Below, in pieces: positions 4,738-13,395 of a stretch of DNA of 15,882 bases (positions are counted from its first letter, which is position 1; each line of letters opens with the position of its first letter). The DNA comes from an uncultured Burkholderiales bacterium (GTDB taxonomy: Bacteria > Pseudomonadota > Gammaproteobacteria > Burkholderiales > Thiobacillaceae): the NCBI GenBank assembly GCA_937925755.1, contig CALAMX010000196.1, positions 1 through 15,882 on the forward strand, in the 5' to 3' direction. The position numbers were made by a program, and so were the translations under genes. The notes under the pieces are model-generated. The model ran no database searches and was not told the origin of the DNA. It saw only the letters and a list, made by a program, of their open reading frames with translations.

Positions 4738-6924
4738 TCATGCAGAGCTTCCTGAGCATGAAAGTCGGCGCAGTCGACTCTCGCTGCTCCCTTCTCCCAC
4801 CGGGAGAGGGCAGTAAGGTGAGGGACGGACATGACCGCTTTCATCTCCTGGAGGGGGCCATGTTCGTCCGCGTGGGGCGAGGTATCCGGTCGGTTCGCCC
4901 ACGTGGCTGACGAGCAGCCGGTGCATGGCCCGCGTGCAGGCGATATAGAGCAGGTGACGGTCAATGTCGGATCGGTAGTTTTCGGCATCGGCCTGTGGGA
5001 CGATGACCTGGTCGAACTCCAACCCCTTGGCCAGATGCGCACAGCACACCAGCACGCCGGCAGTGAAGACGTCGCTGTGGGCATCGAGCAGATTTAGCCC
5101 CTGGGCCTCACCATCGAGCGCTTTATACAACCGTTCGGCTTGTTTTTGGGTCTTGCAGACGATACCCAGGGTGGTATACCCGGAGGCCCGGAAGGCAGCA
5201 ATCTCGGCGCGGATCAGGTCGATCTGCGCGCGCTGGTTTTTGCAGGCGATGATACGGGGTTCCTCGCCGTGGCGTTCGAGGGCGACGAAGTCAGGGTTGG
5301 GGATGATGCGCTGGGCGAACTGGGCGATCTCCCAGGTTAAGCGGTAGCTCTTGTTCAGGCGCACGCACTCGCCTTGGCCTAAAGCGGCACGGATCGTTTC
5401 GGCGGTGGACCCGGTGATGGGGTTCACCGACTGGTTGGCGTCGCCCAGGATGGTCTTTTTGCAAGGGAACAGCCGGGCCAGCACCGCGTACTGCACCGGC
5501 GTGTAGTCCTGCATTTCGTCCACCACCAGATGTTTTACCTGGCGGTGGTGGCGGGGCAGGCCCTCCAGCCGGCTTTTCAGATGGATGAGCGGGAAGACGT
5601 CGGCATATTCGAGCCGGCCGCCCTTGGCTGGCCTGAACAGATCGGGGCGTCCCAGCCAGTCGTAGAATTGCTTGTAGGTCTCGCGTAGGGTGGCGCTCTG
5701 ATACATCCCTTTGAGCGCTTCCCTCAGTGTGCGCCGCTCCTCGAGTGTGAGGTCGTGGTGGTAGTGGATGCCGATGTTCTGCTCGACCGCTGCGGCCAGA
5801 CGCTCAAGGCGTGCCTTGACCGGCAAGGTCCGATGTTTGGTCCAAGTCTCTGCCAGGTACCAGGCCGGTACCAGACGGCGGCCGAGCCATAGGTCGGTGG
5901 GCGAGAAACGCCTGGCCTCCACATGCTCTGCGTATTCATCCAGACGCTTGATGAGGTCCAGGCTGGACTTGAAGCGCAGGCGTTCGGCAAGCCCCTCGTC
6001 GCCACCTTCCAACAACAAGGCCGCTTGCTCGAAGAAGGTCTGGAACTTGTACTTGTAGTCCAGCAACTCGTCGGCCAGGGCCTCCATTTGGGTTTCGGCC
6101 ACGCGCTCCTCACCCAGTTCCGGCAGCACGTTGGCGATGTAATCCGCGAACACCCGGTTGGGCGAGACAATGAGGATGTCCTTGGAACTCAGGCTGTCCT
6201 TGAAGCGGTAGAGCAGGAAGGCGATACGGTGCAGGGCGATGGAAGTCTTGCCGGAACCGGCCACGCCTTGAATGATCAGCGTATCCGCCGCCTCGTTGCG
6301 GATGATGGCATTCTGGTCGCGCTGGATGGTGGCGACGATGTCCTTCATACGGGCGTTGGTGGCCTGGCTCAGGGTCTTCTGCAGCACCTCGTCGAGGATG
6401 GGAAGCGCGCTGTCCAGCATGAACTCCATCACCCCATCGCGGATGCGGAACTGGCGCTTCAAAGTGATCTCGCCGCTCACCGCGCCGGCCGGCGAGACAT
6501 AACGCGCCGGCCCCAGTTCGTAGTCGTAGAACAGGCCGGCGATGGGCGCGCGCCAGTCGTAGATCAGGGGCCTGTGCGTCGTCTCGTCCTCAAAGGCATG
6601 CACACCGATGTAGACGTCTAGCGGTTTGTCGTCCCCAGTGCGGAGGAAATCGACGCGGCCGAAATAGGGCACGGCAAGCAGCCTGGAGAGCCGCTTGCGG
6701 CGCGCCAGCAGGCCCTCGCCGGCGGCGAGGGCCTGTTCGATCGACTGCCGGGTGCTGATCTTCTCCACGTGGTCCATCTCGGCGCGGTGTTCCCAGAGGT
6801 ATTCCTTTTGCCGCTGGATGTCGCGGGCGTAGTCGTCCAGGCGCGCCTCGATGCGTTCCAGCGCGGCGCGTAACACCGCCAGAACGGTCTTAAGGCGGGC
6901 GCGTTCTTCTGTCTCGGGATGCAT
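4738..6924 (-). CDS. helD: HelD/UvrD-like superfamily 1 helicase
   Basis: 728 residues from the ATG at 6924; a TTG at 6951 is an alternative start. The N-terminal ~150 residues are charged and helical (ARLDDYARDIQRQKEYLWEH, then VEKISTRQSIEQAL), as in the coiled-coil arm of HelD proteins. The region LLAVPYFGRVDF to YDWRAPIAGLFYDYELG is a HelD signature. Walker A GVAGSGKTS is at about residues 220-228, Walker B-like DEMQDYTPVQ begins at about 469, LGDANQSVNP is motif III-like, and YIACTRAMHRL (about 660) is motif VI. All catalytic motifs look intact, so it should hydrolyse ATP. Bacillus-type HelD removes stalled RNA polymerase, while enteric helicase IV acts on DNA. The last ~50 residues after GEPTGYLAPRG are not family-like and derive from a dispersed repeat. 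It diverges from a DksA-like gene 71 bases away. The symbol refers to the family name. Confidence 0.88.
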   Translation of the reverse strand: MHPETEERARLKTVLAVLRAALERIEARLDDYARDIQRQKEYLWEHRAEMDHVEKISTRQSIEQALAAGEGLLARRKRLSRLLAVPYFGRVDFLRTGDDKPLDVYIGVHAFEDETTHRPLIYDWRAPIAGLFYDYELGPARYVSPAGAVSGEITLKRQFRIRDGVMEFMLDSALPILDEVLQKTLSQATNARMKDIVATIQRDQNAIIRNEAADTLIIQGVAGSGKTSIALHRIAFLLYRFKDSLSSKDILIVSPNRVFADYIANVLPELGEERVAETQMEALADELLDYKYKFQTFFEQAALLLEGGDEGLAERLRFKSSLDLIKRLDEYAEHVEARRFSPTDLWLGRRLVPAWYLAETWTKHRTLPVKARLERLAAAVEQNIGIHYHHDLTLEERRTLREALKGMYQSATLRETYKQFYDWLGRPDLFRPAKGGRLEYADVFPLIHLKSRLEGLPRHHRQVKHLVVDEMQDYTPVQYAVLARLFPCKKTILGDANQSVNPITGSTAETIRAALGQGECVRLNKSYRLTWEIAQFAQRIIPNPDFVALERHGEEPRIIACKNQRAQIDLIRAEIAAFRASGYTTLGIVCKTQKQAERLYKALDGEAQGLNLLDAHSDVFTAGVLVCCAHLAKGLEFDQVIVPQADAENYRSDIDRHLLYIACTRAMHRLLVSHVGEPTGYLAPRGRTWPPPGDESGHVRPSPYCPLPVGEGSSESRLRRLSCSGSSA
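4789..4810. repeat. Short dispersed palindromic repeat at the helicase C-terminus
   Basis: TCTCCC (4793-4798) pairs with GGGAGA (4802-4807) around ACC, extended by CCC and GGG outside one bulged T. Together with the flanking GGTGAGGG at 4818-4825 it resembles the intergenic repeats common in Proteobacteria, whose translations read like PSPYCPLPVGEG. Here it is read through in frame by the helicase gene. Confidence 0.55.
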
Positions 6925-6995
6925 GCTTGGCTTCGGTGAAAAAACTTTCAAGTTTCCATGAACACAGGTCTTCGGTCAAAATACGCGCTTTTTGA

Positions 6996-7358
6996 ATGAA
7001 ACCGAAGATGTCTGGCAGGTCACCGTCCGACCTCGACACAGCCCGCCAACGCCTGTTACAGGAGCGGCAGCGGCTCGAGCAGGCCATGATCGAGGAACGG
7101 GTCGCGGCCGCCCCAGTGCAGCTCGATCAGTCCAGCGTCGGGCGTCTGACGCGCATGGATGCCATGCAGCAGCAGGCCATGGCACAGAGCATGCTAGCCC
7201 GCACCGAGCGGCGCCTACGCATGCTGGACGCGGCCTTGGCGCGTATCAGCGCAGGCGCCTATGGTCTGTGCTGCGAATGCGGCAACGAGATCGAGCCAGA
7301 ACGGCTGGCCGCCGATCCGGCCGTGGTGTTTTGCAGCGAATGTGGCCGCAGGCGCTAA
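6996..7358 (+). CDS. DksA/TraR-family C4 zinc-finger protein
   Basis: 120 residues from ATG 6996; ATG 7008 is equally possible and no clear ribosome site distinguishes them. The N-terminal two thirds form a charged helical hairpin (RQRLLQERQRLEQAMIEER, then ARTERRLRMLDAALARI). The C-terminus is a zinc finger: C92-x2-C95 in LCCECGNEIEPERL and C113-x2-C116 in FCSECGRRR, with the RI..G.YG.C preface typical of the family. DksA-type proteins enter the RNA polymerase secondary channel, and with ppGpp change promoter selection. At 120 residues it is shorter than enteric DksA (151), so it belongs to the short DksA/TraR-like group. The helical hairpin is long enough to reach into the channel, but the acidic tip pair of DksA is not obvious. 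It diverges from the HelD-type gene. Confidence 0.9.
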   Translation: MKPKMSGRSPSDLDTARQRLLQERQRLEQAMIEERVAAAPVQLDQSSVGRLTRMDAMQQQAMAQSMLARTERRLRMLDAALARISAGAYGLCCECGNEIEPERLAADPAVVFCSECGRRR

Positions 7359-7378
7359 GCCAGCCCGCACCACGCCTG

Positions 7379-7420
7379 AAATATAAAAATAATTTTATAA
7401 TAATAAAATAAATCTATATT
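7379..7420 (+). promoter_or_regulatory. 42-bp AT-only island between the DksA-like and SulP genes
   Basis: 42 bases contain a single C (7414) and no G, in otherwise GC-rich DNA. Inside are TATAAT (7396-7401), TATATT (7415-7420) and a perfect repeat TTTTAT/ATAAAA (7393-7398 with 7403-7408). It is a likely promoter or UP-element region for the SulP operon, but no good -35 is visible. Binding by a nucleoid protein such as IHF or H-NS is possible. Confidence 0.5.
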
Positions 7421-7519
7421 CACCGCGGCCTATCCTAGGGTGTCTCGCCGTCAGCCGCTGCTGTCACCGCCGCGACCGCTGCGCTAGCGCTGCGCGGCAA
7501 AGTGGTTACCCAGGGGTTG

Positions 7520-7538
7520 GCACCTGACCGCAGGGTGC
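7520..7538 (+). promoter_or_regulatory. Leader hairpin upstream of the SulP gene
   Basis: GCACCTG (7520-7526) pairs with CAGGGTGC (7531-7538) with one bulge and an ACCG loop. It ends about 32 bases before the SulP ATG. If transcription starts near the AT-rich island, the leader is about 140 bases long, and GCGCTAGCGC (7482-7491 region) is a second palindrome in it. No known riboswitch is recognised. Confidence 0.35.
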
Positions 7539-7570
7539 GTCGCTGACCGGCCTTCCTTAAGCAATGCAAA

Positions 7571-9043
7571 ATGAAATCGCTACGACAAGACTGGCTATCC
7601 AACATCCGCAACGATCTGCTCGCCGGCCTCGTAGTGGCCCTGGCACTGATCCCCGAGGCCATCGCCTTTTCCATCATCGCCGGGGTGGACCCCAAGGTGG
7701 GGCTCTACGCCTCATTCTGTATCGCCACGGTGATCGCCTTTACCGGTGGCCGGCCGGGCATGATCTCCGCCGCCACTGGCGCTATGGCCCTGCTGATGGT
7801 GACGCTGGTCAAGGAGCACGGCCTGCAATACTTGCTGGCCGCTACCATACTCACCGGCGTGTTGCAAATCATCGCCGGCTGGCTACGCTTGGCTTCGCTC
7901 ATGCGCTTCGTCGGCCGCGCCGTGATCGTCGGTTTCGTCAACGCACTGGCCATCCTCATCTTCATGGCCCAATTGCCGGAGCTGACCAACGCCAGTTGGG
8001 AGGTCTATGCCATGGTCGCAGGCGGCTTGGCGATCATCTATCTGTTCCCCTATCTGACCAAAGCGGTGCCCTCGCCACTGGTGGCCATCGTCGTGTTGAC
8101 CGCTGTGGCCATCGGCCTCGACCTGGACGTCCGCAGCGTAGGCGACATGGGCGAGTTGCCCGACAGTCTGCCGGTATTCTTGCTTCCGGACGTGCCTTTG
8201 AACTGGGAGACCCTCACCATCATCTTCCCGGTCTCCGCCACCCTGGCCGTGGTGGGGCTGTTGGAATCGATGTTGACTGCCACGATCGTCGACGACCTGA
8301 CCGACACCAATAGCAACAAGAACCGCGAATGTGTCGGCCAGGGCATCGCCAACATCGCCTCTGGCTTCATGGGCGGTATGGCCGGTTGTGCCATGATTGG
8401 CCAGTCGGTGATCAATATCAAATCTGGCGGCCGCGGCCGGCTCTCCACCCTGGCGGCGGGGGTGTTCTTGCTGTTGCTCGTCGTGTTCGCCGGCGACTGG
8501 GTGTCGCGTATCCCCATGGCCGCCTTGGTGGCGGTGATGATCATGGTCTCCATCGGCACCTTCAACTGGGGCTCGTTGCGCGACCTGAAGACCCATCCTT
8601 TGAGCTACAGCGTGGTCATGCTGTCCACCGTGGTCGTGGTGGTGGCCACCCACGACCTGGCCAAAGGGGTGCTGGTGGGCGTGTTGCTCTCCGGTTTCTT
8701 CTTCGCGCACCAGGTGGGCCAGGTGCTGCACGTCTCCTCGCGGACCGTGGAGGAGGGCCGGGTCCGGCACTACCATGTCATTGGTCAGGTGTTCTTTGCC
8801 TCCGCCGACCGTTTCGTCGCCGCCTTCGACTTCAAGGAGGTGATCGACAAGGTGCGCATCGACGTCAGCCGCGCCCACTTCTGGGACGTGACGGCGGTGA
8901 GCGCCCTGGACAAGGTGGTGCTGAAGTTCCGTCGTGAGGGCACCGAGGTGGAGGTCGTCGGCCTGAATGAGGCGAGCGCCACGCTGGTGGACCGCTTCGC
9001 GGTACATGACAAGCCCGACGCCGTGGAACGGTTGATGCACTAA
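7571..9043 (+). CDS. SulP (SLC26)-family anion permease with STAS domain
   Basis: 490 residues. The N-terminus [37 protein letters not shown] is the classic SulP signature, followed by [18 protein letters not shown] and then about ten or more hydrophobic segments to residue ~390. [15 protein letters not shown] and [25 protein letters not shown] are conserved core motifs. The last ~98 residues form a cytoplasmic STAS domain ([29 protein letters not shown]). The family carries sulfate, bicarbonate or other anions, often with proton or sodium; the substrate cannot be read here. Enteric proteins of this fold average 550 residues, so this is a compact version. The ribosome site is weak. The universal stress gene follows by 15 bases, a recurrent pairing in this family. 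An overlapping ATG at 7564 is in another frame and not used. Confidence 0.94.
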   Translation: MKSLRQDWLSNIRNDLLAGLVVALALIPEAIAFSIIAGVDPKVGLYASFCIATVIAFTGGRPGMISAATGAMALLMVTLVKEHGLQYLLAATILTGVLQIIAGWLRLASLMRFVGRAVIVGFVNALAILIFMAQLPELTNASWEVYAMVAGGLAIIYLFPYLTKAVPSPLVAIVVLTAVAIGLDLDVRSVGDMGELPDSLPVFLLPDVPLNWETLTIIFPVSATLAVVGLLESMLTATIVDDLTDTNSNKNRECVGQGIANIASGFMGGMAGCAMIGQSVINIKSGGRGRLSTLAAGVFLLLLVVFAGDWVSRIPMAALVAVMIMVSIGTFNWGSLRDLKTHPLSYSVVMLSTVVVVVATHDLAKGVLVGVLLSGFFFAHQVGQVLHVSSRTVEEGRVRHYHVIGQVFFASADRFVAAFDFKEVIDKVRIDVSRAHFWDVTAVSALDKVVLKFRREGTEVEVVGLNEASATLVDRFAVHDKPDAVERLMH

Positions 9044-9058
9044 AGGGAAAAGACGGAC

Positions 9059-9922
9059 ATGGAAAACGAAAGCAAGATCCTGGCCTGTGTCGATCAGTCC
9101 CGCTTCGCGGACTATGTGGCCGATTACGCCGCTTGGGTGGCCCGGCGCATGGGCCTGCCGCTGGAGTTTCTGCATGTCATCGACCGTCACCCCGAACGCG
9201 CCTCCGGCGAAGACCACAGCGGCGCCATCGGCATCGGCGCCCAGGAAAAGCTGCTCAACAAGCTCAGTGAGGAAGACGCCGCCCGTGCCCACGCCGCCCA
9301 CGAGCAGGGCCGCCTCTTCCTCAATCGATTGCGCCAGCGGGCCATTGCCGCAGGGGTGGATTTCCCCGATACGCGGCTGCGTCATGGCACCCTAGAGGAG
9401 ACCCTGGTCGAGCAGGAAGACAGGGTACGCATGTTCGTGCTGGGCCGGCGCGGCGAGGCGGCCGAGCACACGCACCGCGATCTGGGGCGCAATGTCGAAC
9501 GGGTGGTACGCAGCCTACACAAGCCCATCTTCACCGTCACCGATGCCTTTGAGGAACCCCGGCGCGCACTGCTGGCCTTCGATGGCAGCGCCATGACCCG
9601 GCGTGGGGTGGAGCTGATCGCCGCTTGCCCCCTGTTCCGGGGTATGCCAGTCCATCTGCTCATGGTCGGCAAACCGTATCAGGAGGCGCCCAAGCAGTTC
9701 GACTGGGCTAGGAGCACGCTGGAGTCCGCCGGTTTCGAGGTGCCGGCCGCCCTGTTGCCCGGCGATCCGGAGAGCGTGATCGCCCGTTATGTGCGCGAGC
9801 AGGACATCGACGTGCTGATCATCGGCGCCTACAGCCATTCGCCCCTGCGCACACTGCTATTGGGCAGCAAGACCTCGGATCTGTTGCGCGCATCGCGAAT
9901 ACCGACGCTGTTGTTACGTTAG
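9059..9922 (+). CDS. Tandem-domain universal stress protein linked to SulP
   Basis: 287 residues, two Usp domains. Domain 1 opens ESKILACVDQSRFADYVADYA and closes FVLGRRGEAAEHTHRDLGRNVERVVRSLHKPIFTV. Domain 2 opens RRALLAFDGSAMTRRGVEL and closes LIIGAYSHSPLRTLLLGSKTSDLLRASRIPTLLLR. The second nucleotide loop (GAYSHSPLRTLLLGS) is close to the ATP-binding consensus. The first has GRRGEAAEHTHRDLGRN, in which the final G-S/T is replaced by G-R, so its nucleotide binding is doubtful. The start has GGGAAAAGACGGAC upstream, and the gene follows the SulP stop by 15 bases, clearly one operon. It shares only family-level resemblance with the Usp at 1017-1868. A regulatory role on the transporter through the STAS domain is attractive but inferred. 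Confidence 0.93.
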   Translation: MENESKILACVDQSRFADYVADYAAWVARRMGLPLEFLHVIDRHPERASGEDHSGAIGIGAQEKLLNKLSEEDAARAHAAHEQGRLFLNRLRQRAIAAGVDFPDTRLRHGTLEETLVEQEDRVRMFVLGRRGEAAEHTHRDLGRNVERVVRSLHKPIFTVTDAFEEPRRALLAFDGSAMTRRGVELIAACPLFRGMPVHLLMVGKPYQEAPKQFDWARSTLESAGFEVPAALLPGDPESVIARYVREQDIDVLIIGAYSHSPLRTLLLGSKTSDLLRASRIPTLLLR

Positions 9923-9926
9923 GTAA

Positions 9927-9947
9927 GCTCAGCATATGTAGCTGAGC
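9927..9947 (+). terminator. Hairpin between the convergent SulP/Usp and metR genes
   Basis: GCTCAGC (9927-9933) and GCTGAGC (9941-9947) form a perfect 7-bp stem with a 7-base loop, 5 bases after the Usp stop and about 30 bases from the metR stop. It lacks a U-tract on the plus strand and has only TT on the minus strand. It probably marks the shared transcript end. Confidence 0.5.
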
Positions 9948-9975
9948 GGGGTGAGCCGATTTCCGGGCCGGTGAA

Positions 9976-10860
9976 TCAAGGGTGGCGTAACATAGCGAGA
10001 AAACCGGCGACATGGGGCAGTTCGGCTTCGGCAGTGCGCACGGCGGCATGCAAGGTACCGTCGAGCCCTGCGCCACTTCCCAAGCGCAGCGTGTGGATAC
10101 GGCCTTCGCCGAGGGCGTGGGCGCAGGCCCAGGCGGGTAGCACCGTCACACCCTGCCCCAGCGCCGCCAGCTCGATGAGCATGGTGGTGCTCTCGACCGG
10201 ACGCACCCGCGCCGGCTCCACGCCCGCCGGCCAGAGAAAGCGGGTGAAGACATCCAGCCGTACCCTGGGCACGGGATAGACCAGTAAGGTCTCGGCGGCC
10301 AGGTCGGCTGGCTCGATGCGGGCGCGTTGCGCCAGGGGATGCCCACTGGCAACCACCAGGCGCATCTCGTAGTGGAACAGCGGCGTCCAGACGACCCCCG
10401 ACAGGGGGCGCGGGTCGGGCGACAAGACGACGTCCAGGCTGCCGTCGAGCAGGCGAGGCAGGGGGTCGAGACTGGCCGAGGCGAGCACGTCCAACTCTAC
10501 GCCCGGAAAACGCGCGCGGTAGTGACGCAGGCGCGGCAGTAGCCACTCCAGGCAACTGTGGCACTCGCTGGCGATATAGAGCCGACCGGCACGGCCACGC
10601 CCCAAGGCGCGCAGCTCGCCGAGGGTCTCGTCCACCAGGGGTAGCACGCGGCGCGCGAGGACCAGAAGGCGCTCGCCGGCCTGGGTGAGCCGGGGTGGTC
10701 GGGCACTCCGGTCGAGCAGGGGTACATCCAGGCGTTCTTCCAGCTCCCGGATCTGGTGTGACAAGGCCGATTGCGTCAGATGGAGCCGCTGGGCGGCCAG
10801 CGTCAGGCTGCCGGCCTCGGCCAAGGCGAGCAGGGTGCGGAGGTGACGGAGTTCGATCAT
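9976..10860 (-). CDS. metR: MetR, LysR-type activator of methionine biosynthesis
   Basis: 294 residues. The N-terminus MIELRHLRTLLALAEAGSLTLAAQRLHLTQSALSHQIRELE is a LysR helix-turn-helix and matches MetR closely. The effector domain keeps MetR hallmarks: the IASECHSCLEWLLPRL block, TPLFHYEMRLVVASGHPLA, and ETLLVYPVPRVRLDVF..FLWPAGVEP. Homocysteine is the known co-effector of MetR, which activates metE and other methionine genes. The gene diverges from metE, the standard arrangement, and is probably autorepressed through the shared region. A MetR-box-like site overlaps its own start codon. Length is about 20 residues shorter than the enteric protein, mainly at the C-terminus. Confidence 0.95.
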   Translation of the reverse strand: MIELRHLRTLLALAEAGSLTLAAQRLHLTQSALSHQIRELEERLDVPLLDRSARPPRLTQAGERLLVLARRVLPLVDETLGELRALGRGRAGRLYIASECHSCLEWLLPRLRHYRARFPGVELDVLASASLDPLPRLLDGSLDVVLSPDPRPLSGVVWTPLFHYEMRLVVASGHPLAQRARIEPADLAAETLLVYPVPRVRLDVFTRFLWPAGVEPARVRPVESTTMLIELAALGQGVTVLPAWACAHALGEGRIHTLRLGSGAGLDGTLHAAVRTAEAELPHVAGFLAMLRHP

Positions 10861-10909
10861 GAAATCTGCTCATTAAATCCTGAAAAACAATCGTTTGCCT
10901 CATTCTAAT
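10860..10909. promoter_or_regulatory. metR-metE divergent control region with MetR-like box
   Basis: TGAAATCTGCTCA at 10860-10872 has a perfect left arm (TGAA) and a right arm CTCA instead of TTCA relative to the MetR consensus TGAAnnTnnTTCA; the central T is also absent. A modest metE promoter is TGAAAA (10881-10886), 17 bases, then TCTAAT (10904-10909). The weak -35 is what an activator-dependent promoter would have. Confidence 0.5.
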
Positions 10910-10952
10910 GGCTGCACGAGACTTAAGGCTCCCTGCATTCTGGAGCGAGCAC

Positions 10953-13241
10953 ATGCCATACATCCACACCCTGGGCTTGCCTCGTATGGGCGCCCAACGC
11001 GAACTGAAATGGGCCCTGGAGGGCTATTGGAAGGGTGAGCGCAGCGCCGACGACCTGCTCGCCGTGGCGCGCACATTACGCGCGCGGCATTGGGCCTTGC
11101 AGGCCGCAGCCGGTTGTCACTACGTGACGGTCGGGGACTTCTCCCTCTACGACCACGTGCTGGACATGAGCACGCGCCTGGGCGTGGTGCCGGCGCGCTT
11201 CGGCTGGACCGGCGGCAAGGTCGATCTCGATACCTATTTCCGCATGGCGCGCGGCCGTGCGCCCAGCGGCGAGCCCACCTTCGCTTGTGAGATGACCAAG
11301 TGGTTCGACACCAACTATCACTACCTCGTGCCAGAGCTCGCGCCGGGGCAACGCTTCACGCTGGCGCGCGAGGACCTGTTCGAACAGGTCGAGGAGGCCA
11401 AGGCCCTCGGTCACAGGCCCAAGGCCGTGCTGGTAGGGCCGCTAACCTGGCTGTGGCTGGCCAAGGCGCAAGGTGGCTTCGACAAGCTCGACCTGCTCGA
11501 CGCCCTATTGCCCGTGTATGGCGAGATCCTGGCGCGCCTGGCCGCTCAGGGCGTTGAGTGGACGCAATTGGACGAGCCCATCCTCGTCCTGGACCTGCCG
11601 CAAAACTGGCGCCTGGCCTTTGAACGGACCTACCACCGCCTGCAGAACGCCGGCCCCAAGCTGATGGTGGCGGCCTACTTCGGCGCGTTGGCGGACAATC
11701 TGCTCAGCGCGGTGAAGCTGCCGGTGGCCGGTCTGCATGTGGATGCCGTGAGCGCGCCGGAGGAGCTTACGCAAGTCGCGGACTGGCTACCGGCGACCAC
11801 GATGCTGTCCGTAGGCGTGATCGACGGCCGCAATGTCTGGCGCACCGACCTCGACGCCCAGCTCAAGCGGCTTGAGCCCTTGCACGCCAGGTTGGGCGAG
11901 CGGCTGTGGCTGGCGCCGTCCTGCTCGCTCCTGCACGTGCCGCTGGATCTCGCGCTGGAGACCGACATGGACCCCGAGGTCCGCCCCTGGCTCGCCTTCG
12001 CGGTGCAGAAACTGGACGAGCTTGCCATCCTGGCGCGCGCCCTGGACGCGGGCCGTGACGCGGTGGCCGCGGCACTGGCGGAAAACCGCGCTGCCCTCGC
12101 CACCCGACGGGCCTCGCCGCGCGTGAGCAACCCCGCCGTGCGCGCCCGGCTTGCCGCCATCCGGCCCGAGGATGCCCGTCGCGCCTCGCCCTATCCCGTT
12201 CGCGCGGCGCTGCAGCGCGCGCGTTTGAACCTGCCGTTGCTGCCGACCACCACCATCGGCTCCTTCCCCCAAACCGCCGCCATTCGCGCCACCCGGCGCG
12301 ACTATCGCGCCGGGCGCATCAGCCAGGCCGAGTATGAAGCGCGGATGCGTGCCGAGATCCGCCATGCCGTCGAGGTCCAGGAACGCTTGGGCTTGGACGT
12401 GCTGGTGCACGGCGAGGCGGAGCGCAACGACATGGTGGAGTACTTCGGCGAGCAGTTGGCCGGTTTCGCCTTCACCGCCCACGGCTGGGTGCAGTCCTAT
12501 GGCTCGCGCTGCGTGAAACCACCCATCATCTATGGCGACGTGGCACGCCCGGCGCCCATGACCGTGGCCTGGATCACCTACGCCCAGTCACTGACGCAAA
12601 AACCCATGAAGGGGATGCTCACCGGGCCGGTGACCCTGCTCAAATGGTCCTTCGTGCGCGACGACCAGCCCTGGCGCGACACCGCCATGCAGATCGCGCT
12701 GGCGCTCAGGGACGAAATCCACGACCTAGAGGCCGCCGGCATCCAGGTGATCCAGGTGGATGAGCCAGCCTTCCGCGAGGCCCTGCCATTGCGTGCACGT
12801 GGGCGCGACGACTATCTCGCCTGGGCGGTGCAGGCCTTCCGCCTAGCCACCTCTGGGGTGAAGGATGAAACACAGATCCACACCCACATGTGCTACTCGG
12901 AGTTCAACGACATCATCGCTGCCATCGCCGAACTGGATGCCGACGTCATCACCATCGAGACGGCGCGCTCCAACATGGAGCTTCTGGACGCCTTTGCCGA
13001 TTACGAGTATCCCAACGAGATCGGCCCTGGCGTCTATGATATCCACTCGCCCAACGTGCCCGAGATCGAAGCCATGGTGAAGCTGCTGCAAAAGGCCGCC
13101 GAGCGAATCCCACGCGAGCGGCTGTGGGTCAATCCGGACTGTGGGCTGAAGACCCGCGCCTGGCCAGAGACCGAGGCGGCCCTGGCCAATATGGTGGTGG
13201 CGGCAAGGCGGCTGCGCCAACCGTTGCCTGAACGGTTTTGA
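10953..13241 (+). CDS. metE: MetE, cobalamin-independent methionine synthase
   Basis: 762 residues from ATG 10953, preceded by TGGAG; an in-frame ATG at 10908 would add residues absent in the family. It transfers a methyl group from methyltetrahydrofolate polyglutamate to homocysteine in the cytoplasm, the last step of methionine synthesis. The N-terminal domain opens [19 protein letters not shown] and contains [20 protein letters not shown]. The C-terminal domain opens at [16 protein letters not shown] and carries [21 protein letters not shown] and [14 protein letters not shown]. Zinc ligands are all present: H645 and C647 (THMCY), E669 and C730 (NPDCGLKTR), each four positions later than in the E. 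coli enzyme. IQVDEPA is intact. The length matches the family (about 750-760). It is activated by MetR and needs no vitamin B12, consistent with growth without cobalamin. Confidence 0.97.
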   Translation: MPYIHTLGLPRMGAQRELKWALEGYWKGERSADDLLAVARTLRARHWALQAAAGCHYVTVGDFSLYDHVLDMSTRLGVVPARFGWTGGKVDLDTYFRMARGRAPSGEPTFACEMTKWFDTNYHYLVPELAPGQRFTLAREDLFEQVEEAKALGHRPKAVLVGPLTWLWLAKAQGGFDKLDLLDALLPVYGEILARLAAQGVEWTQLDEPILVLDLPQNWRLAFERTYHRLQNAGPKLMVAAYFGALADNLLSAVKLPVAGLHVDAVSAPEELTQVADWLPATTMLSVGVIDGRNVWRTDLDAQLKRLEPLHARLGERLWLAPSCSLLHVPLDLALETDMDPEVRPWLAFAVQKLDELAILARALDAGRDAVAAALAENRAALATRRASPRVSNPAVRARLAAIRPEDARRASPYPVRAALQRARLNLPLLPTTTIGSFPQTAAIRATRRDYRAGRISQAEYEARMRAEIRHAVEVQERLGLDVLVHGEAERNDMVEYFGEQLAGFAFTAHGWVQSYGSRCVKPPIIYGDVARPAPMTVAWITYAQSLTQKPMKGMLTGPVTLLKWSFVRDDQPWRDTAMQIALALRDEIHDLEAAGIQVIQVDEPAFREALPLRARGRDDYLAWAVQAFRLATSGVKDETQIHTHMCYSEFNDIIAAIAELDADVITIETARSNMELLDAFADYEYPNEIGPGVYDIHSPNVPEIEAMVKLLQKAAERIPRERLWVNPDCGLKTRAWPETEAALANMVVAARRLRQPLPERF

Positions 13242-13262
13242 GACGGCCACCAACAACTCTTT

Positions 13263-13287
13263 CCCCACCCCCAGTAGGCGGGTGGGG
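13263..13287 (+). terminator. Hairpin after metE
   Basis: CCCCACCC (13263-13270) pairs with GGGTGGGG (13280-13287), 21 bases past the metE stop; the inner 9 bases form a small mismatched extension. It is followed by GTTGATCTT, a poor U-tract. Translated it would read like the dispersed NPHPPTGGGE repeats, so it may be one of those recruited as a terminator. Confidence 0.5.
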
Positions 13288-13329
13288 GTTGATCTTGGGG
13301 TACGCCAGCAATAGGTCGGCTTGGCTACT

Positions 13330-13373
13330 TCGGGCTAACCCGAAACGAAAGCGGGAATTGCCGATCTCGGGTT
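13330..13373. repeat. Overlapping inverted repeats between metE and the sulfur-module operon
   Basis: TCGGG/CCCGA (13330-13334 with 13339-13343, 4-base loop) competes with AACCCGA (13337-13343) and TCGGGTT (13367-13373). The two stems share bases, so only one can form. The site lies 23 bases beyond the last gene of the minus-strand operon and may serve as its 3' end. Confidence 0.45.
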
Positions 13374-13395
13374 GTCTAGCGCCCTTTGTTTTGGC

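Noticed and set aside
7883..9385. A 500-residue open frame on the minus strand across SulP and Usp
   Set aside because: Antisense to two clear genes; composition is low-complexity His/Gly/Gln with no family resemblance.
10908..10952. Upstream start for metE adding 15 residues
   Set aside because: The extension is absent from the family and has no ribosome site; ATG 10953 has TGGAG in front and gives the canonical N-terminus.
10861..10952. Possible SAM or cobalamin riboswitch before metE
   Set aside because: The region is under 100 bases with no B12-box or SAM-type stem; control is explained by MetR.
11787..12482. Minus-strand open frame inside metE
   Set aside because: Antisense to the highly conserved metE coding sequence; no supporting signal.
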